A stretch of 33,917 nt of DNA from Rhodocyclaceae bacterium (GTDB lineage: Bacteria > Pseudomonadota > Gammaproteobacteria > Burkholderiales > Rhodocyclaceae): the NCBI GenBank assembly GCA_026417115.1, contig JAOADW010000047.1, positions 1-33,917 of the forward strand. The letters run 5' to 3'. Numbering within the stretch: the first letter of the stretch is position 1; each line of letters opens with the position of its first letter. The notes under the pieces were generated by a model, which had not been told where the DNA came from, made no database searches, and saw only the letters and a program-made list of their open reading frames with translations. This document shows, piece by piece, positions 1 to 8,716 of this stretch. Made by a program: the position numbers and the translations under genes.

Positions 1-224
1 TGAAACAAGCGCACCACCGCCGGCTCGACCATGTCTTGCACGAATTGCCCCAGCCGGTTGCCAAGCCCACCCAGTTGCCGTTCGAGTTGCTTGAGCCGCC
101 GGTCGGTTTCCTGCATGCGCCGGTCGGTTTCCTGCATGCGCCGGTCGGTCTCCTTGCCCTGCTCGATCAGGGACCGGATCATCGCTTTCAATTCATCCCA
201 GGAAATGTCGTCGCGTCCGCCCAT
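1..224 (-). CDS. DUF3782-type coiled-coil protein, 5' part only
   Basis: The reading frame opens at ATG 224 (minus strand), preceded by a GGGGAAA ribosome site, and runs off the left window edge after 74 codons, so only the N-terminus is visible. It starts MGGRDDISWDELKAMI. Residues about 25-50 form a charged coiled coil in which the heptad ETDRRMQ recurs three times, the last copy ending in L. It then reads LGGLGNRLGQFVQDMV followed by EPAVVRLF. That coiled coil plus the NRLGxFV...PAVVRLF motif is typical of DUF3782 proteins, whose missing C-terminal part usually resembles a PD-(D/E)XK nuclease fold; this is family knowledge, not seen here. The function of the family is not established. The gene follows psd on the same strand but is separated from it by a terminator, so it is probably its own unit. 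Confidence 0.75.
   Translation of the reverse strand, partial: MGGRDDISWDELKAMIRSLIEQGKETDRRMQETDRRMQETDRRLKQLERQLGGLGNRLGQFVQDMVEPAVVRLF
101..153. repeat. 21-bp tandem repeat in the DUF3782 coiled coil
   Basis: Two perfect tandem copies of a 21-bp unit (101-121 and 122-142) are followed by a partial third copy (143-153) with one change. Each unit encodes one seven-residue heptad, so copy number can change without breaking the frame and would lengthen or shorten the coiled coil. Confidence 0.85.
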
Positions 225-345
225 TTCGATTTCCCCGCCTCATGATTTGTAGAGATAATTCTAGACCCCGGCAGGCCCAAGGGCCTCATGTCTATGGAAA
301 TTCTGGCGCCGAGGGCGATGGCTTCTTCGCTCTTTTCGCCCAGAG

Positions 346-366
346 AAAAACGCCCTGCTCGGGGCG
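346..366 (-). terminator. Rho-independent terminator after psd
   Basis: On the minus strand CGCCC (366-362) and GGGCG (355-351) form a short GC stem around a 6-nt loop, followed directly by five T residues (350-346). It lies about 30 nt past the psd stop and would end the ilv-psd transcript before the DUF3782 gene. Confidence 0.65.
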
Positions 367-395
367 CCCTCTGAGCTCCTCGCTGAAAGAATGCG

Positions 396-1040
396 TCAAG
401 GCAGCTCGGCGACGATGCTCGTCGTCGCATAGACCTTCATGCCAACGCCCACCTTGACATGCACTTCGGGCGGCAGATAGAGGTCGACGCGAGAGCCGAA
501 GCGAATAAAGCCATAGCGCTGGCCCCGGCTAAGCCGTTCGCCTGGGCCGACATAACAGAGGATGCGCCGTGCAATGAGCCCTGCCACTTGCACGCACGTC
601 ACATCGTGGCCGTCATCGGTGCGAATGTGCAATGCACAACGTTCGTTTTGCTCGGAGGCCTTCGAGAGCGCGGCATTGAGGAAACGTCCCGCGTGACGCC
701 AACGTTGCATCACGACGCCATCGACCGGCGCGCGGTTTGCATGCACGTTGAAAACGTTCATGAAGATGCTGATTTTGAGCGCCTCGCGCGCAAGCCATGG
801 ATCGAATGCCGGTTCGATGGCGATCACGCGCCCATCGGCTGGAGCGAGCACATTCTTCTCGCCCGCGGGCACGGGACGCGGCGGATCGCGAAAAAATTGC
901 AGGATGAAAAGGGCGATGAGCCAGAGCGGCAGCGCCCACAGGGCGCCCGCCAACGCATGCACAAGCAAGGCAAGCGCGATCGACGCCGCAAGATAATGCC
1001 AGCCTTCTTTCGCGATCAGGGGATGCGGATAATTCCTCAT
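396..1040 (-). CDS. psd: Phosphatidylserine decarboxylase proenzyme
   Basis: Makes phosphatidylethanolamine from phosphatidylserine at the inner membrane, using a pyruvoyl group made by self-cleavage. The 214-residue protein is of the short PSD type. A hydrophobic stretch at about 16-50 provides the membrane anchor. APADG (66-70) and FNVHANRAP (97-105) are conserved active-site segments. RFGSRVD near residues 180-186 contains the Gly182-Ser183 pair where the chain should split into beta and alpha subunits, Ser183 becoming the pyruvoyl group. Start ATG 1040 gives the usual N-terminus. It lies 100 nt after ilvC on the same strand, with a strong hairpin in the gap, and is followed by a terminator. 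A pssA partner is not in the window. Confidence 0.95.
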   Translation of the reverse strand: MRNYPHPLIAKEGWHYLAASIALALLVHALAGALWALPLWLIALFILQFFRDPPRPVPAGEKNVLAPADGRVIAIEPAFDPWLAREALKISIFMNVFNVHANRAPVDGVVMQRWRHAGRFLNAALSKASEQNERCALHIRTDDGHDVTCVQVAGLIARRILCYVGPGERLSRGQRYGFIRFGSRVDLYLPPEVHVKVGVGMKVYATTSIVAELP

Positions 1041-1086
1041 GGCAGCGATGCGCCCTCATCGATGCGCCCAAACGCCCTGCCACCCG

Positions 1087-1111
1087 CCGCGCTTCTTCGA
1101 GAAGAGCGCGG
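1087..1111 (-). other. Stem-loop between ilvC and psd
   Basis: CCGCGC...GCGCGG arms continue into TCTTC/GAAGA around a two-base loop, giving about 11 pairs with one bulged T. No T-run follows on the minus strand, so it is not a classic terminator. It may instead be a processing or attenuation hairpin that lowers psd expression relative to ilv (inference). Confidence 0.45.
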
Positions 1112-1140
1112 CTAGACGGCAAAAAAGCGTCCTGCAACGT

Positions 1141-2178
<1,038 letters not shown>

Positions 2179-2670
2179 TCAGACTTTGAGGATGCGGTCG
2201 CCGCGGCCGATGCCGCAAACGCCCGTGCGCACCGTTTCCAGAATCAGCGAGCGATCGATGGCGTCGAGGAAGGCGTCGAGCTTTCTCGTATCGCCCGTGA
2301 GCTCGATCACATAAGACGATTCCGTGACGTCGATGATATGGCCGCGAAAGATGTCCGCCATGCGCTTCATCTCTTCGCGTTCCTTGCCCGTGGCGCGCAC
2401 CTTGACGAGCATCAGTTCGCGCTCGACATGCGCTGCTTCGGACAGATCGACGACCTTGACGACGTCGATGAGCTTGTTGAGCTGTTTGGTGATCTGTTCG
2501 ATGATGTCGTCAGAGCCGATGCTGACGATGGTCATGCGCGACAAGGAAGGGTCTTCGGTGGGCGCCACCGTCAACGATTCGATGTTGTAGCCCCGCGCGG
2601 AAAAAAGGCCTGCCACGCGCGAGAGCGCCCCCGCTTCATTCTCGATCAAGATGGAAATGATATGGCGCAT
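2179..2670 (-). CDS. ilvH: Acetolactate synthase small (regulatory) subunit
   Basis: Regulatory partner of IlvB; it gives valine feedback inhibition and raises catalytic activity. The 163-residue protein begins MRHIISILIENEAGALSRV, an ACT domain at about 3-75, followed by the small-subunit C-terminal domain (FRGHIIDVTESSYVIELTG region). ATG 2670 is preferred over an in-frame TTG six bases earlier. It starts two bases after the ilvB stop (TGA-TC-ATG), and its ribosome site GAGGAG lies inside the last ilvB codons, so translation is coupled to ilvB. This tight arrangement is the normal ilvBH order. Confidence 0.96.
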   Translation of the reverse strand: MRHIISILIENEAGALSRVAGLFSARGYNIESLTVAPTEDPSLSRMTIVSIGSDDIIEQITKQLNKLIDVVKVVDLSEAAHVERELMLVKVRATGKEREEMKRMADIFRGHIIDVTESSYVIELTGDTRKLDAFLDAIDRSLILETVRTGVCGIGRGDRILKV

Positions 2671-2672
2671 GA

Positions 2673-4382
2673 TCAAAGCTCCTCGGCCAGGATCATCTCG
2701 GACAGCCCCTTGCCGGCCGCCACCATCGGGAACACATTCGCTTTCGGGTCGATCACGAAGTCAAGGAACACCAAGTCGTTCTTGTGCTTGCCGAATGCCT
2801 CGCGCAGCGCCGGCTCGACATCCTCCGGCTTCGTGATGCGCATGCCGACGTGGCCATAGGCCTCGGCCAGCTTGACGAAGTCCGGCAAGGCGTCGACATA
2901 GGACTCCGAATAGCGGTTGCCATGGAACATCTGCTGCCACTGGCGCACCATGCCGAGATAGCCGTTGTTCAGATTGATGATCTTGATCGGCAGACGGAAC
3001 TGCTTACACGTGGAAAGCTCCTGAATGTTCATTTGGATCGAGGCTTCGCCGGTGATGCATGCGACCGTCGCGCCGGGATTGGCGAAGAGCACGCCCATGG
3101 CGGCTGGAAGACCAAACCCCATCGTGCCAAGCCCCCCGGAATTGATCCAGCGCCGCGGTTTGTCGAATTTGTAATACTGGGCCGCGAACATTTGATGCTG
3201 GCCGACGTCGGAAGTCACGAACGCATCGCCGCCGGTCACCTCATAGAGTTTTTCCACGACAAACTGGGGCATGATCACGTCCTTGCCCATCTTGTACTTG
3301 AGGCAGTCGCGGGCGCGCCATTCCTCGATCTGCGCCCACCAGGCAGCAAGCGCCTTCTCGTCTGGCCTGGATTGGCTTGCCTCAAGCTGGCGGATCATCT
3401 CGTCGAGCACATCGGGCACGTTGCCGACGATCGGCACATCGACCTTGACGCGCTTGGAAATCGACGAGGGGTCGATGTCGACATGGATGATCTTGCGCGG
3501 CACCTGGCCAAAGTGCGCGGGGTTGCCGATCACGCGATCGTCGAAACGCGCGCCGATGGCGAGCAGCACATCGCAATTCTGCATCGCCATGTTGGCCTCG
3601 AAGGTGCCATGCATGCCGAGCATGCCCAAATGCTGTCGATCCGTGCCCGGATAGCCGCCCAGCCCCATCAGCGTCTGCGTGATGGGGAAGCCCAACATGC
3701 GCACCAGCTTGATCAGCTTGTCCGAAGCGTCCGACAGGATCACGCCGCCGCCGGTATAGACCATTGGCCTCTTCGCATCGAGCAGAAGCTGCACGGCTTT
3801 CTTGATTTGCCCGGCATGCCCCTTGATCACGGGGTTGTAGGAGCGCAGGCTGATCGTCTTCGGATAATGGAATTCCGCCTTTTGGATCGTGACGTCCTTG
3901 GGGATGTCGACCAAAACCGGTCCCGGCCTGCCCGTGCGCGCGATGTAGAAGGCCTTCTTCAGGGTAAGTGCCAAGTCCTTGACGTCCTTGACGAGGAAAT
4001 TGTGCTTGACACAAGGACGCGTGATCCCCACGGTATCGGCCTCCTGAAAGGCGTCCTGGCCGATGTAGGCAGTCGGCACCTGGCCAGTCAGGATCACGAG
4101 CGGAATCGAATCCATATAGGCGGTGGCGATGCCGGTCACCGCATTGGTCACGCCCGGCCCCGAGGTCACCATGCACACGCCGATCTTGTTCGAGGAACGC
4201 GAATAAGCGTCTGCGGCATGCACGGCAGCCTGTTCATGGCGAACCAGGATATGCTTGATTTGATCCTGCTTGAAGAGCTCGTCGTAGATGAAGAGCACCG
4301 AGCCGCCAGGATAGCCGAAGATGTACTCGACCTTTTCTTCCTGGAGGCACCTGATTACAATCTCTGCGCCCGTTAGTTGCAT
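2673..4382 (-). CDS. ilvB: Acetolactate synthase large (catalytic) subunit
   Basis: ThDP-dependent condensation of pyruvate to acetolactate or acetohydroxybutyrate; first common step of branched-chain amino acid synthesis. With ATG 4382 the protein has 569 residues. A TTG three codons earlier is the only nearby alternative. FGYPGG (22-27) and the activating Glu50 in VRHEQAAVHAADAY are present. The ThDP/Mg motif reads GEA (445-447) followed 27 residues on by NN (472-473), so the usual GDG is replaced by GEA. I believe related betaproteobacterial enzymes also use Glu here, so I do not read this as inactivation. First gene of ilvBHC, divergent from the sigma-factor gene; a weak TTGCAC/TATCGA pair at 4396-4425 on the minus strand could be its promoter. 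Confidence 0.96.
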   Translation of the reverse strand: MQLTGAEIVIRCLQEEKVEYIFGYPGGSVLFIYDELFKQDQIKHILVRHEQAAVHAADAYSRSSNKIGVCMVTSGPGVTNAVTGIATAYMDSIPLVILTGQVPTAYIGQDAFQEADTVGITRPCVKHNFLVKDVKDLALTLKKAFYIARTGRPGPVLVDIPKDVTIQKAEFHYPKTISLRSYNPVIKGHAGQIKKAVQLLLDAKRPMVYTGGGVILSDASDKLIKLVRMLGFPITQTLMGLGGYPGTDRQHLGMLGMHGTFEANMAMQNCDVLLAIGARFDDRVIGNPAHFGQVPRKIIHVDIDPSSISKRVKVDVPIVGNVPDVLDEMIRQLEASQSRPDEKALAAWWAQIEEWRARDCLKYKMGKDVIMPQFVVEKLYEVTGGDAFVTSDVGQHQMFAAQYYKFDKPRRWINSGGLGTMGFGLPAAMGVLFANPGATVACITGEASIQMNIQELSTCKQFRLPIKIINLNNGYLGMVRQWQQMFHGNRYSESYVDALPDFVKLAEAYGHVGMRITKPEDVEPALREAFGKHKNDLVFLDFVIDPKANVFPMVAAGKGLSEMILAEEL

Positions 4383-4493
4383 GGGTGTCAATCCGTCGAT
4401 AAGGTTAGACGCCTAAAATGTGCAACGATACTTGACAGACGCGGCGACGGTCAAGGCCGTCTGTGGCGCGTCGTCACCGAATCCTGCGAAAAC

Positions 4494-5054
4494 TTGGCTT
4501 CTCGATCAGAGCTTTCCACGTTTCTAGCGAGCGTCGAGCGTCGCGCCTACAAACAGGTCCTGTTTGCCGTACGCGACGAAGAGGCGGCGCTCGATATCGT
4601 CCAGGACAGCATGATGCGTCTGACAGAAAAATACGCGCTGCGTCCGGCCGAGGAATTGCCGCTTCTGTTCCAGCGCATTCTGCAAAACGCGATTCGCGAT
4701 TACTTTCGCCGCGCCAAGGTGCGCGAAGGCCAGTTCGTTCCGCTGGCCGAATTCGAAGATCCCGAAGAGCCCTCGGACCCCCTGGAAATGCTCCCCGTCG
4801 CCGCGGAAAACGAGTCTTTCGCCAATCCGGAAACCCAGCTCTCTCAGCATCAAACGCTCGCGCTGATCGAGGAAGCGCTGAAAAATCTGCCGCCGCGTCA
4901 ACGCGAAGCCTTCCTCTTGCGTTATTGGGAAGGCCTGGATATCGCCGAGACGGCCAAAGTCATGGGATGCAGCGAAGGCAGTGTCAAGACCCATTGCTCC
5001 CGCGCCACCCAGACCTTGGCCGCCTTCCTTTCCGCTCACGGAATCAGGCTTTAG
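4494..5054 (+). CDS. ECF-type RNA polymerase sigma factor
   Basis: Alternative sigma factor of the sigma-70 family, reduced to regions 2 and 4. Region 2 is at roughly 12-80 (VRDEEAALDIVQDSMMRLTEKY, then LFQRILQNAIRDYFRRAK). An acidic linker follows. Region 4 is at about 120-180 (LPPRQREAFLLRYWEGLDIAETA and GCSEGSVKTHCSRA, a helix-turn-helix). The start is uncertain: TTG 4494 (MASRSELSTFLASVERRAY) matches the N-terminus I expect for close relatives and gives 186 residues. The open frame extends upstream to TTG 4377 with no convincing ribosome site. It sits nine bases before a single-pass membrane DUF3619 gene, an arrangement suggestive of a sigma/anti-sigma pair, though DUF3619 is not a proven anti-sigma. 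Confidence 0.88.
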   Translation: MASRSELSTFLASVERRAYKQVLFAVRDEEAALDIVQDSMMRLTEKYALRPAEELPLLFQRILQNAIRDYFRRAKVREGQFVPLAEFEDPEEPSDPLEMLPVAAENESFANPETQLSQHQTLALIEEALKNLPPRQREAFLLRYWEGLDIAETAKVMGCSEGSVKTHCSRATQTLAAFLSAHGIRL

Positions 5055-5063
5055 GAGTCGTCC

Positions 5064-5474
5064 ATGCAACCCCTCGAAGACCGCGAAGAACGTCTGGCCA
5101 AAGCCATCTGCAACAACCTCGAGCGCAGCCTCAAAGACCTCGACCCCTGGGTGACGGAACGTCTGCGTGCGGCGCGCGAGCAGGCTCTGGCCCTGCACCC
5201 CGCGTACTCGACCGCATATGAAGACGAAATCATCGGCCGAGGTGGGTCGGCTCGCCTTGCGCAGGCCGGCGGTCATTTCTGGCGCACCGCGATCGCCATC
5301 CTCGCGATGGTCACGGGCATCGTGTTCGCTTACTATTGGAATGCCTTCGACCAAAGCGACGCCAACGAGGAAATCGACAGCGCGTTGCTTGCCGACGACC
5401 TTTCGCCCAAAGCTTATCTCGATCCCGGCTTCCAGGCATGGCTTGCTCATTTCGTGCATTCCTCGGTGCGTTGA
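5064..5474 (+). CDS. DUF3619 membrane protein, candidate anti-sigma partner
   Basis: A 136-residue protein starting MQPLEDREERLAKAIC just downstream of an AGGAG-like site that overlaps the end of the sigma gene. An N-terminal helical, charged cytoplasmic part (1-72) is followed by one membrane helix at about 74-91 and a short polar tail (DQSDANEEIDSALLADDLSP...). The pattern matches DUF3619. Its position directly after an ECF sigma gene, and its small soluble-domain plus one-helix shape, fit a membrane tether for the sigma factor. This is inference only; no known anti-sigma (ZAS, RsiW) motif is visible. Its last 37 bases overlap the next gene. Confidence 0.75.
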   Translation: MQPLEDREERLAKAICNNLERSLKDLDPWVTERLRAAREQALALHPAYSTAYEDEIIGRGGSARLAQAGGHFWRTAIAILAMVTGIVFAYYWNAFDQSDANEEIDSALLADDLSPKAYLDPGFQAWLAHFVHSSVR

Positions 5475-6034
5475 TCGGCGCGAGTCTGCTCGCGAGCGGC
5501 GCTGCGCATGCGTGGTCGTTGCCGCAGTTTACGCAGCCCAAATGGAAGGAGCTTTCCGCCGAGCAGCAGCGCATCCTGGCGCCCCTGGCTCCAGAATGGG
5601 ACACGATGCCGCCTTTTCGCCGCAAGAAATGGCTAGGCATCGCCGATCGCTTCAAAAACATGACGCCTGAAGAGCAGGCGCGCATCCAGGAACGCATGCG
5701 GGAGTGGGCGAAGCTCTCGCCCGAGGAGCGCAAACTCGCGCGGGAAAAATACAAGGCGGTCGCCAAACTGCCGCCGGAACAGAAACAAGCGCTGAAGCAA
5801 ACTTGGGAGGACTATCTTGCCCTTCCTCCCGCGGAAAGAGAACGGCTCAAGCGTGAGGCCGTGAAACGCGCACCCGCCGCCATTCTGCCCCCTGCTCCCG
5901 CGCCCTCCGAAGTACGCAAGAAGAAACCGGCCCCGCCCTCGCCGGCGCTATCCGAGACGACGAACGCACCCCCTGAATCCGCGACGGCCCCTACCCCGCA
6001 GGCAGCCATCGACGCCGCAGCGCCACAACCCTAG
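5438..6034 (+). CDS. DUF3106 secreted or periplasmic protein
   Basis: ATG 5438 gives a 198-residue protein with a clean signal peptide (MACSFRAFLGALIGASLLAS, cleavage probably after AHA near residue 25). The mature part is made of short helical units rich in W, K and E, of the form WxxLSPEERxxxxxKxxxxxxLPPEQ; this is the DUF3106 signature. The C-terminal 60 residues are Pro/Ala-rich and low in complexity. It overlaps DUF3619 by 37 bases in another frame, so the two are probably translationally coupled. Longer upstream starts in this frame would lie inside DUF3619 and lose the signal peptide. Function is unknown; the repeated motif resembles heavy-metal or periplasmic stress sensors only superficially. 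Confidence 0.78.
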   Translation: MACSFRAFLGALIGASLLASGAAHAWSLPQFTQPKWKELSAEQQRILAPLAPEWDTMPPFRRKKWLGIADRFKNMTPEEQARIQERMREWAKLSPEERKLAREKYKAVAKLPPEQKQALKQTWEDYLALPPAERERLKREAVKRAPAAILPPAPAPSEVRKKKPAPPSPALSETTNAPPESATAPTPQAAIDAAAPQP

Positions 6035-6040
6035 ACCGCC

Positions 6041-6487
6041 TTGACGAGCCCCTCCTCTCCCTTGCCGCTAGCCACGCTCAAGCGCCGTCTCGCGAGCCTC
6101 CTCTACGACGCGTTATTGGCCTTTGGCGTCTTGCTCGTGGGCTTTTTCGCGCCGCAGCTCGCCCTGGGCCTCATTTGGCAGGTCGCCTGGCCCGGCGAGG
6201 CGCTGCTCCTCCATGTCTTTTTTTTGCTCGGCCTTTATTTCGTTTGGCTTTGGCGTCATGGAGGACAAACGCTGGCGATGAAAGCCTGGCGTATCCGCCT
6301 GGTCGATCGCGCAGGCGCCCCGCCCACGCTGTTCCAACTCTGCCTACGCTACTTTCTTGCCTGGCCAAGCCTGCTCTTTTATGGCGCAGGCATCATTTGG
6401 GCGTTCTTCGACCGCGAGCGACAATTCCTTCACGATCGGCTTTCTGGCACGCGCCTCATCGTCGTTCCACCCACCCCAGGAAAATGA
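6041..6487 (+). CDS. RDD family membrane protein
   Basis: A 148-residue integral membrane protein with the RDD domain. The N-terminal LKRRLASLLYDALLAFG carries the Arg...Asp signature. Two long membrane helices lie at about 22-45 and 55-72, followed by GQTLAMKAWRIRLVDRAG, a further hydrophobic segment at about 103-124, and the closing FLHDRLSGTRLI motif. Family role is unclear, with transport suggested for some members. No ATG fits; TTG 6041 (used here) or TTG 6062 are candidate starts. It follows the DUF3106 stop by six bases and its last 32 bases overlap the 3' end of lptG on the opposite strand. Confidence 0.82.
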   Translation: MTSPSSPLPLATLKRRLASLLYDALLAFGVLLVGFFAPQLALGLIWQVAWPGEALLLHVFFLLGLYFVWLWRHGGQTLAMKAWRIRLVDRAGAPPTLFQLCLRYFLAWPSLLFYGAGIIWAFFDRERQFLHDRLSGTRLIVVPPTPGK

Positions 6488-7538
6488 GCGCACCGGCGAA
6501 AAAGAGCAGGGCGGGCGCGCTTGCCGCCAAGAACGGCGGCCAAGCCTTCAATTGTCCGAGGTGCGAAAACAAACCATGGGCGGCGTGAAAGGAAACGCCC
6601 ACCAGCACGCCGATGAACACCCGGGCGGAGACGGCAGCCGTGCGGTCGGACAAATACGCGAAGGGCAGGGCCAAAAAGATCATGACCCATACCGTCAACG
6701 GATAGATCGCTTTTTTCCAGAGCGCGATCTCATAACGCTGGGTTTGCTGACGATTCTCGGTCAAATGTCGAATGTATTGCAGAAGATGCACGAGCGTCAT
6801 GCGCTCGGGCACCACCATCATCACCGCCAGGATGTCGGGGTCGAGCGCCGTTTGCCAACGCTCTCGCGGAAGCCTTTCCACGCTGGCTTTTGATTCGGTA
6901 AAGCGCGTCTTCTTCAGTTCCACGAGTTCCCACTGTCCATCCTGGGCGTAACGACCTTCTCGCGCCTCGATCACGCGCACGAGCCGGAAATCGTCCGCGA
7001 ACTCGAAAATGCGCACACCCTGCAGGACTGCGTCTGGCGTGACCTCACGCACGTTGATGAATGTCGCGCCATCCTTGACCCACAGACCAGAGCGGAATTC
7101 CTGGCCCACAAGCTGGCTTTGTGCGGACAGTCTGAGTTTCTGCGCTGCTTTCTCGGCAGGCGGCGCGATGAACTCGCCGATCGCGAACGTCAACGCCACG
7201 AAGATCGCGCCGATACGCGCCAATGCGAACGCGAGCTCGGTAGTCGCCAGTCCCGAGGCGCGTAAGACGGTGATTTCCGCATGCCGAGCCAACAAGGTCA
7301 GCGCATAGAGCGCACCGATCAGCACGGCGATGGGCAAGACTTCATAAATGCGCCCGGGCAACGACAACAAGACGAACGCCAGGGCATGGCGCAGCGCATA
7401 GCCGCCCTTGCCGAGATCTTCGAGCTCGTGCATGAAATCGAAAAAAGCGAACAAGGCGGCAAAGGCTGCGAGCGCAAGCAGGCTTGCCGCGGCAATTTCA
7501 CGCCGCAGATAGCGCTCGTAGGTCAGCGTCGCCACCAT
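6456..7538 (-). CDS. lptG: LPS export ABC transporter permease LptG
   Basis: One of the two inner-membrane permeases of the LptB2FGC machine that extracts lipopolysaccharide and passes it to the LptA bridge. ATG 7538 (MVATLTYERYLRREIAAASL) gives 360 residues. The frame is open further upstream but that part only mirrors lptF. The YjgP/YjgQ layout is visible: three N-terminal membrane helices (about 15-120, with the coupling-helix region LLARHAEITVLRASG), a periplasmic beta-jellyroll (about 130-260), and three C-terminal helices ending in LIFLGWVERR. It overlaps the 3' end of lptF by 16 bases, and converges with the RDD gene with a 32-base overlap. Confidence 0.93.
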   Translation of the reverse strand: MVATLTYERYLRREIAAASLLALAAFAALFAFFDFMHELEDLGKGGYALRHALAFVLLSLPGRIYEVLPIAVLIGALYALTLLARHAEITVLRASGLATTELAFALARIGAIFVALTFAIGEFIAPPAEKAAQKLRLSAQSQLVGQEFRSGLWVKDGATFINVREVTPDAVLQGVRIFEFADDFRLVRVIEAREGRYAQDGQWELVELKKTRFTESKASVERLPRERWQTALDPDILAVMMVVPERMTLVHLLQYIRHLTENRQQTQRYEIALWKKAIYPLTVWVMIFLALPFAYLSDRTAAVSARVFIGVLVGVSFHAAHGLFSHLGQLKAWPPFLAASAPALLFFAGALIFLGWVERR

Positions 7539-8617
7539 CGCCCCCAGGAAAAAACCACGATGCGTTGGCCGAAGAAAAGCGCCATGAGCACCGCCATCAC
7601 AAGATGCACGCCCAAAAGCCCGGGAAAGAAAGCGATGCGTTCCTGCGCCACCCATGCTTGGGAAAGCGAGAGCGAATTGCTGTAGGCCACGAAAATCACC
7701 AACGCCAAGAGCAAGTTGTGCGTGCGGCCGGCGCGTGGATTGACGAAGGAAATGGGGATGGCCATCACGACCAGCACGGTCGCTGCAAGGGGTAGCCCGA
7801 AGCGCCACACCAGCTCGCCGCGCGCAGCGGCCGTCGGGGTTTGCAATAGAGCTGCGGTGGGCTGTGCGCGCACACTCTGTTCGGGCGCGTCGGCCTTTTC
7901 CTCCTCGATGCGAAAAGCATAGCGCGCGAAGGACACGAGTCGGTGCTCGGCCTCTCCCGGCATGGCGTCATAGCGGCGGCCGTGGAGCAGTACGAGAAAG
8001 CGCTCCCCATTGGGCTGTGATTCGACACGCCCCTCGGCGGCGGCGATGATGCTGATTCGCCCCTGCTGGGTTTGGCTGACGAAGACGTTCGCGACGCGCG
8101 TAGCCTTGCCTTCCTCAAAGCCACCGAGGGATTCGACGAAGAAAACCCGATCGCCGTGGCTAGATTCCTTGAAAGCGCCTGGAGAGACGCGCGCGACGTC
8201 GCTGCGCGCCTCCATGCGCTTCAAATATTCCGCTCTCTTCTCCAAAGCCCAGGGCGTGACGAGAAGCGAAGAAAGCGCGATTACGCCGATGAAAGGAGCC
8301 GCGAAAAAAAGCGTCGGCCGCACCCAAGCCGCCAAAGAAAGGCCGGAGGCAAGCCAGATGGTCATTTCTGAATCGCGCCAGACACGCCCAAGAGTTAGCA
8401 GCACGCCGACGAACAAAGCCAACGTCAAGACGACCGGCAACAAGTTCAGGACATTGAAGCCCAGCAATGCCAAGACCGCCTCGGAGTCGATTTTTCCGCC
8501 TGCCGCCTGGCCAAGCAGGCGGATCAATTGCGTCACGAGCAAGATCGCGAACAACGCAATGAGAACCGCGACGGTGGTTTGGGCGAACTCGCGCCGGGCG
8601 GCACGGAAAAACAGCAT
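7523..8617 (-). CDS. lptF: LPS export ABC transporter permease LptF
   Basis: Partner of LptG in lipopolysaccharide export. The 364-residue protein starts MLFFRAARREFAQTTVAVL at ATG 8617. Three membrane helices come first (about 14-120), with LGRVWRDSEMTIWLASGLS at the ATPase-coupling position. A periplasmic jellyroll follows (about 125-265), then three C-terminal helices containing PISFVNPRAGRTHNLLLA. It is divergent from pepA with 99 bases between the starts, the common arrangement in beta- and gammaproteobacteria. It overlaps lptG by 16 bases, so the two permeases are made together. Confidence 0.94.
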   Translation of the reverse strand: MLFFRAARREFAQTTVAVLIALFAILLVTQLIRLLGQAAGGKIDSEAVLALLGFNVLNLLPVVLTLALFVGVLLTLGRVWRDSEMTIWLASGLSLAAWVRPTLFFAAPFIGVIALSSLLVTPWALEKRAEYLKRMEARSDVARVSPGAFKESSHGDRVFFVESLGGFEEGKATRVANVFVSQTQQGRISIIAAAEGRVESQPNGERFLVLLHGRRYDAMPGEAEHRLVSFARYAFRIEEEKADAPEQSVRAQPTAALLQTPTAAARGELVWRFGLPLAATVLVVMAIPISFVNPRAGRTHNLLLALVIFVAYSNSLSLSQAWVAQERIAFFPGLLGVHLVMAVLMALFFGQRIVVFSWGRWWRR

Positions 8618-8642
8618 CGGCGAGACAAAAAGAAAGGAGAAA

Positions 8643-8661
8643 GCGCCTTGCGCAAAGGCGC
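8643..8661. promoter_or_regulatory. Inverted repeat in the lptF/pepA divergent region
   Basis: GCGCCTT and AAGGCGC form a perfect 7-bp inverted repeat around GCGCA, midway between the two divergent starts. It could be an operator or simply a hairpin. TAAACT a few bases to its right could be a -10 for pepA, but no good -35 is visible. Confidence 0.3.
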
Positions 8662-8716
8662 GAAGGTTTCGCGCTAAACTGAATAGTTATGCATCTCATC
8701 GAGCAAGGATTGCACC

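Noticed and set aside
2784-4376. 530-codon open frame on the + strand opposite ilvB
   Set aside because: It is antisense to a complete, motif-bearing ilvB gene. Its protein is rich in H, R, D and A with no family pattern, as expected for the opposite frame of GC-rich coding DNA.
4432-4437. Perfect TTGACA as -35 of a sigma-factor promoter
   Set aside because: No acceptable -10 box lies 15-19 bases downstream; the sequence there is GC-rich.
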